Assembly: GCA_902826215.1 (NCBI GenBank)
Contig: CADEDY010000002.1
Span: 62,001 to 126,000 of the forward strand
Direction: 5' to 3'
Length of the DNA: 64,000 nt
Source: an uncultured Bacteroidota bacterium
Lineage (GTDB): Bacteria > Bacteroidota > Bacteroidia > Flavobacteriales_F > PHOS-HE28
Numbering within the stretch: position 1 is the first letter of the stretch; each line of letters begins with the position of its first letter. Position numbers and translations under genes: made by a program. The notes beneath the pieces were generated by a model. That model had not been told where the DNA came from. It did no database searches and saw only the letters and a list, made by a program, of their open reading frames with translations. Shown in pieces: positions 60,000 to 64,000 of the stretch.

Positions 60000-62900
60000 T
60001 CACGGCAGCTGCTCCGAACGTGAATTCGTTGGAATGACGCCACCGATGTTCTGCAGGATCGGATCCCGATCGTTCACCTCGCCGGTGTAGTAGACGACAC
60101 CATCCAAGTTGACGTCCTCGGGGAAGTACCCGCTAACAGAATACGTAGGAACAACGCCCCCGATCTTGGATAGAATGGGATCGCGATCATTGACACTTCC
60201 GGTGTATCGGATCACGCCATCGCCGTTGACATCACCGGCCCACAATGCCGCAATGCTTCCCAGGACCTTGCGTGCGTTGGTTCCGTAAGCAGGGTAAGAC
60301 GGGTTGCTGAGGTCCACGCTCGGCACCGACGCTCCATAGACCTGTGGGTCTAAGGTCATCGCGCCAAGGTGGTTCCGGTGGATAACCACCACGCGATAAG
60401 ATCCTCGCGGTGCGTTTGCGAAGAGCAACGGACCCTTGCCCGAGGCCATGACAACCTTGCCGTTCGCCTGAAGCATCGCTGCGATCTCGTCCACAACCAA
60501 GGTGTTGTTGGCCGGGTCGCGCAGTTGCACAACTATCCAATCGACAGGCTTGGAGCTGCCGTTCCGCTGCATCAACGACACATCTGCATTCATGCCGAAG
60601 CCATATGGGTCGGTTGCAGGAAGAAGTCCGTTCGTCACCAGATCGGTGCGCATGGTGTTCACGACGGTCGGGCCTTCCAAGAAAACGGTGAGGTCCAATT
60701 CCACATCGCCGTCGATGTAGTCGAATATGCCGTCGCTGTCGCGGTCCACACCCGCACGGATCTTGGTGTTCGGGTGCACGATGGTCCATGTGAGCGGTGC
60801 GCTGCCCGATTGCGCGGCAGTGACCAGTTGCGCATGCGTGACCGGTGCAGCACCGTTCAGGTCGGGTTGGTACGTGTCGCTTCCGAGGTAGTAGAAACCA
60901 CGCTGCTCGCCGTTCCAGATGCCCTTCACGATCATGGCGTACTCTGCTGGCTTGTCGTTCACCAAGGTCTTCATGGTCGTAAGTTGCGTCGTACTTCCAA
61001 TGGCACCGTTCAGCGTATGTCGCCAGCCTACTGCGGGCATGGCGTCCTGTACCGGATGCACGCGGTCGAAGGTCAAGCTTTGCGGGCTGTTGACCGCATC
61101 GATGCCTCCGGACCAGCTCAACAGTTCCGGCTCATAGTCGCCGAGGTAGTGCTGCGTACCCGGCTGGTTGAACAAGGTTTCCATGATGCCATCGCTCATC
61201 ATCCCGAAACCACTGGTGCATTCCGTGGTGTTGTAGAAGAATCCGTTCTTCTTGTACACCGATCGAAGGTCCGGTACCATGTTGGTGTTGTTCGTCATCA
61301 CCACCTGTCCGCTGTTGCTGTTCGATCCGTTGCCGGGCAAGTGACCTCGTCCGCTTCCCGATTGATGACAGTGCGAGCAGTTCACGTTCACCGCTACGAA
61401 GAGCTTCACACCTGCTGTGGGCACGGTTTGGAAAGTGGTTCCGGTGAAGCGGATCCGGTTCGGGTTGTTCATCCGTTCCACGGTCGCGGCCACCGAGGTT
61501 TCCGGACGATAGGTCCTATACGGGTTGGGCACATACCAACTGGCGGCAAGGAAGTCGGAGAACTCCTGCATGCCCACCACGTCGAGTGGCGCATCGGTTC
61601 CCTGAAGGTCGGTGAAGGCACCTGCGAAATCGTGGAAGGTCTGCTTGTCCCCGCGCCAGTGCAGTTTGCCGGTGCCGCGATTGATGATGTCGATCAGCGA
61701 TTGGGTGGTCTTCAATCCCTTCATCGGATGATAGGTCTTGTCGCCGGCAGCATCGGCAACGGTGACCATGTTCCCAGCAGGGTTGCCAAGGTCCCATGCA
61801 AGGCGATCCCATTTTCCATCGACGTGGCACGATCCACAGGAGATGTGGCCATGACCGCTACCCAAGTGCGTGTCATACAAGTGCCTGCGACCGGTCTTGA
61901 TGATCAATGGTGTCGGGTCGAAGAAAGTCGTGCGGGCAACTTCCTTGTCCGTGGTGATGTCGATCGTGGAGATCGAGCCATCGAACTTGTTCAGCACGTA
62001 CGCTCTATTGAGCGCTTCGTCCAGCACGATGCCTGTAGGACCTTCTCCGACCTCGATCGGATCAGGCACGGTGCGCGCGCCTGTAGTTCCAATGGTGATC
62101 ACGTTGTTGGATCCCATCCCGGTGACATAGGCCTTGCTGCCATCCGCCTTCCAAACGATACCGCGCGGGTCGCCGATGGAACGCTTGCGTGTTGCAGGTG
62201 GTGACGTGTGTGTGCTGTAGTTGATGTGCGGATTCATGTCCACGATGGTGGGGGTGCCCGCAGGAGTGAAGCGAGAGACGTTCACGCGCAGGAATTTTCC
62301 ACGGAGGTTCGGCTCGAAACGGACCTCGTTGGTTGCATCGGTGCCGATCACATAGACCTCGCCGCTCGGATGCACCGCCATCGACATGAGGATGTTCCCC
62401 AAGGTCTGCTTGTAGGTGACGCCGGCTGTCGTTGGGTTGTTCGCATTGATCATGGCGACGTCGCGATCCGGCATGTCCCAGCCCGCAACGCGCGCGGTGT
62501 TCGGAAGTCCTCCGGTCACCAAATTGGTCCAGTTCGCGCCGTTCGCGTCCATCCATTGACCCGCCGCGTTCTTGCGCACGACCAAGCTGTTGTTGCCCGG
62601 TGGCGGTGGATTGCTTGGGTTCATCGGTGGGTTGAAGCCTGCGCCCGCATTGGGTACCGGAACAATGCCACCATAGGGTCCTGCAGGGTTGGCCACCACA
62701 TTCGGGATGCTGCTGCACGCTCCCGTCTGCACGGAGCAGAAGCCACCGGCATGGAATTCGTTCCCTGGTATCACCGTCGTGCGGTTGCCACTTTCGAAGA
62801 ACGCACAGTAAACGGTGTTCCCATCGGGGCTCACGGCTAGTGCACGCGGTTGTTCGCCCTTCAACAAGACTTGTACAGGAGCGGTGCTCAAATTGGCCGG

Positions 62901-63398
62901 ATCGAAGACCTGGATCATTTCCTGTTCCGCAATGCTCACGAATGCCTTTTGAGGACTACCAGCGAACACCACATCGGCCGGTTCGTTCTCGGTGGTCACA
63001 CTGCGGATGGTTGCTTTCTGGGTCAGGTCCACGATGCTGATGTCGTCGCTCACCGTGTTGATCACCCACGCTTCGTTATTGGTGCGGCAGCGCACCGTCA
63101 CAGGATCCACGCCGACCGGAATGCTGGCGTTGTGGAGAATGCCGCTCGCGCTGATGGTGTACACTTCCAGCGAGTTGTTCCCCGTGTTCACTGCAAGCAG
63201 TTTCGTTCCATCGGGCGTCTTGTCGATCGGATGCACATGCGATGATTCGAAATTGACGAAGTCACTTACCGGCACAGCGGATTTGGCGATCACCGGAGCT
63301 TCATCGCGTTCTGCGGTCCCGAACGCCGAAAAGGTGACCACACCAATGACCGTAAGTAGAATGAGCAAGGTATTCCGGTGGGTAGCGAATGTTCTCAT
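60000..63398 (-). CDS. Secreted YVTN-like beta-propeller / dihaem protein with dockerin-like tail
   Basis: A 1132-residue protein. After a signal-like segment (about 8-28) a YVTN-type propeller runs to ~500 (NNSLEVYTISASGILHN, AFVSIAEQEMIQVFD, DEALNRAYVLNKFDGSIST). A cytochrome-like region carries two CxxCH haem motifs, C521-x2-C524-H525 and C674-x2-C677-H678, as in dihaem peroxidase/MauG-like proteins. The tail has two DVNGDGVIRYTGSVNDRDPIL-type calcium-binding repeats and ends NSRSEQLP, a C-terminal module I recall from Flavobacteriales surface proteins. It is likely an exported redox or oxidase enzyme. I chose the ATG at 63398 since it begins the signal peptide. Confidence 0.82.
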   Translation of the reverse strand: MRTFATHRNTLLILLTVIGVVTFSAFGTAERDEAPVIAKSAVPVSDFVNFESSHVHPIDKTPDGTKLLAVNTGNNSLEVYTISASGILHNASIPVGVDPVTVRCRTNNEAWVINTVSDDISIVDLTQKATIRSVTTENEPADVVFAGSPQKAFVSIAEQEMIQVFDPANLSTAPVQVLLKGEQPRALAVSPDGNTVYCAFFESGNRTTVIPGNEFHAGGFCSVQTGACSSIPNVVANPAGPYGGIVPVPNAGAGFNPPMNPSNPPPPGNNSLVVRKNAAGQWMDANGANWTNLVTGGLPNTARVAGWDMPDRDVAMINANNPTTAGVTYKQTLGNILMSMAVHPSGEVYVIGTDATNEVRFEPNLRGKFLRVNVSRFTPAGTPTIVDMNPHINYSTHTSPPATRKRSIGDPRGIVWKADGSKAYVTGMGSNNVITIGTTGARTVPDPIEVGEGPTGIVLDEALNRAYVLNKFDGSISTIDITTDKEVARTTFFDPTPLIIKTGRRHLYDTHLGSGHGHISCGSCHVDGKWDRLAWDLGNPAGNMVTVADAAGDKTYHPMKGLKTTQSLIDIINRGTGKLHWRGDKQTFHDFAGAFTDLQGTDAPLDVVGMQEFSDFLAASWYVPNPYRTYRPETSVAATVERMNNPNRIRFTGTTFQTVPTAGVKLFVAVNVNCSHCHQSGSGRGHLPGNGSNSNSGQVVMTNNTNMVPDLRSVYKKNGFFYNTTECTSGFGMMSDGIMETLFNQPGTQHYLGDYEPELLSWSGGIDAVNSPQSLTFDRVHPVQDAMPAVGWRHTLNGAIGSTTQLTTMKTLVNDKPAEYAMIVKGIWNGEQRGFYYLGSDTYQPDLNGAAPVTHAQLVTAAQSGSAPLTWTIVHPNTKIRAGVDRDSDGIFDYIDGDVELDLTVFLEGPTVVNTMRTDLVTNGLLPATDPYGFGMNADVSLMQRNGSSKPVDWIVVQLRDPANNTLVVDEIAAMLQANGKVVMASGKGPLLFANAPRGSYRVVVIHRNHLGAMTLDPQVYGASVPSVDLSNPSYPAYGTNARKVLGSIAALWAGDVNGDGVIRYTGSVNDRDPILSKIGGVVPTYSVSGYFPEDVNLDGVVYYTGEVNDRDPILQNIGGVIPTNSRSEQLP

Positions 63399-63538
63399 GG
63401 GAGTGGCTGCTAGTGATGCGGTCCAAGCATTCCTGTGCCCTGGTCTTCGCATGTAAGAATGCCAAGGACCGGCGAAAGGAAAGCCAAACTACTGCATCAG
63501 GTCGGGAATCACAACCCAAGGATCGACCCGTCGATCGA

Positions 63539-64000
63539 TCAGTACACGATCAACCTCGGCTCGGTCATCTCTTCCATGGCATACTTCAGCCCTTCGCGAC
63601 CGAGACCACTGTCCTTCACACCGCCGTACGGCATGCTGTCCACACGGAACCCTGGGACGTTATTGATGATCACACCTCCGACCTCCAATTGGTCGTGGGC
63701 CAGCTTCACGTGGGCGAAGTTGTTCGTGTAGACGCCAGCTTGAAGCCCGTAGGTGCTGTCGTTCACTTTCGCGACCGCATCGCTGAAGTCGGTGGCTTGT
63801 TCAATGACCGCGACAGGACCGAAGACCTCTGCGCAATTCACCTTCATGTCGTGCTTGGTGGAAGTGAGCAATGTGGCTGCGTAGATGTTGCGCTCGGCAT
63901 CGATCGCTTTGCCCCCTACCAATATGTGTGCACCACCTTTTACGGCTTCATCCACCCACGTGGAAATGCGCTCGAAGTGGCCTTTGTCGATGATGGGTCC
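63539..64000 (-). CDS. Aldehyde dehydrogenase (N-terminal part outside window)
   Basis: The C-terminal 153 residues of an NAD(P)-dependent aldehyde dehydrogenase; the gene continues past base 64000. Visible are ILVGGKAIDAERNIYAATLL, AEVFGPVAVIEQATDFSDAV, STYGLQAGVYTNN, VINNVPGFRVDSMPYGGVKDSGLG and the end AMEEMTEPRLIVY. The pattern matches ALDH families that include lactaldehyde or NADP-dependent glyceraldehyde-3-phosphate dehydrogenases. The catalytic Cys lies outside the window. Subfamily is unresolved. Confidence 0.92.
   Translation of the reverse strand, partial: GPIIDKGHFERISTWVDEAVKGGAHILVGGKAIDAERNIYAATLLTSTKHDMKVNCAEVFGPVAVIEQATDFSDAVAKVNDSTYGLQAGVYTNNFAHVKLAHDQLEVGGVIINNVPGFRVDSMPYGGVKDSGLGREGLKYAMEEMTEPRLIVY

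Noticed and set aside
60369-62204. A 611-codon plus-strand frame opposite the propeller/dihaem gene
   Set aside because: Its product lacks any recognisable domain, while the minus strand has haem motifs and propeller repeats.

Overview
This is a GC-rich stretch of a Bacteroidota chromosome, probably from an uncultured Flavobacteriales-like lineage. The evidence is a giant surface protein with a CHU_C (type B) type IX secretion (T9SS) sorting domain, PorP/SprF and PorE-like partners, a T9SS type A sorting-domain protein, the gliding lipoprotein GldH next to RicT, DUF3667 proteins, and a Bacteroidota-type TAnnTTTG (here often TAnnTTCG) promoter box in front of many genes. No rRNA, tRNA, CRISPR array, insertion sequence or prophage was seen; this is mostly ordinary chromosomal backbone.

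Layout. 1-4.6 kb: pheS (cut by the window edge) translationally coupled to a secreted cyclophilin, a small lipoprotein, CvpA, a cold-shock-domain protein and pgk. 4.9-17.9 kb: a probable operon of a 3265-residue adhesin-like protein with 24 tandem modules, a PorP/SprF outer-membrane protein and a PorE-like TPR/PD40/OmpA protein. 18-23.6 kb: DNA polymerase III delta', RicT, GldH and a bifunctional penicillin-binding protein. 23.7-34.6 kb: a membrane-glycosyltransferase island (five GT-C-type proteins and one polyprenyl-phosphate-sugar-synthase-like GT2) interleaved with the two subunits of a 3-oxoacid CoA-transferase, which are split apart by an oppositely oriented glycosyltransferase. One glycosyltransferase of the island is broken by a 32-bp tandem duplication. 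34.6-46.2 kb: 3'-5' exonuclease, serine hydrolase, lipB, phosphosugar isomerase, lysS, a HEAT-cyclophilin lipoprotein, an M28 peptidase and gpsA. 46.2-50.4 kb: small proteins, including a tightly packed DinB / NRDE(TANGO2) / ATP-grasp run. 50.4-64 kb: a type A T9SS cargo, two aldehyde dehydrogenases, two DUF3667 membrane proteins, a second GT2, uvrC, lpxD and a large secreted beta-propeller/dihaem protein with a dockerin-like tail.

How the genes work together. The adhesin, PorP/SprF and PorE-like genes look like a dedicated cargo/anchor/periplasmic-link set for T9SS surface display. The GT island could make or transfer polyprenyl-linked sugars onto surface proteins or polysaccharide; its acceptors are unknown. 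Sixteen exact matches to TAnnTT[T/C]G lie upstream of genes, and at least six of them are only 4-11 nt before the start codon, which suggests very short-leader or leaderless mRNAs. The most interesting items are this promoter pattern, the segmentally duplicated adhesin, the 32-bp duplication that breaks a glycosyltransferase, the unnamed C-terminal domain shared by two glycosyltransferases, and the split CoA-transferase.
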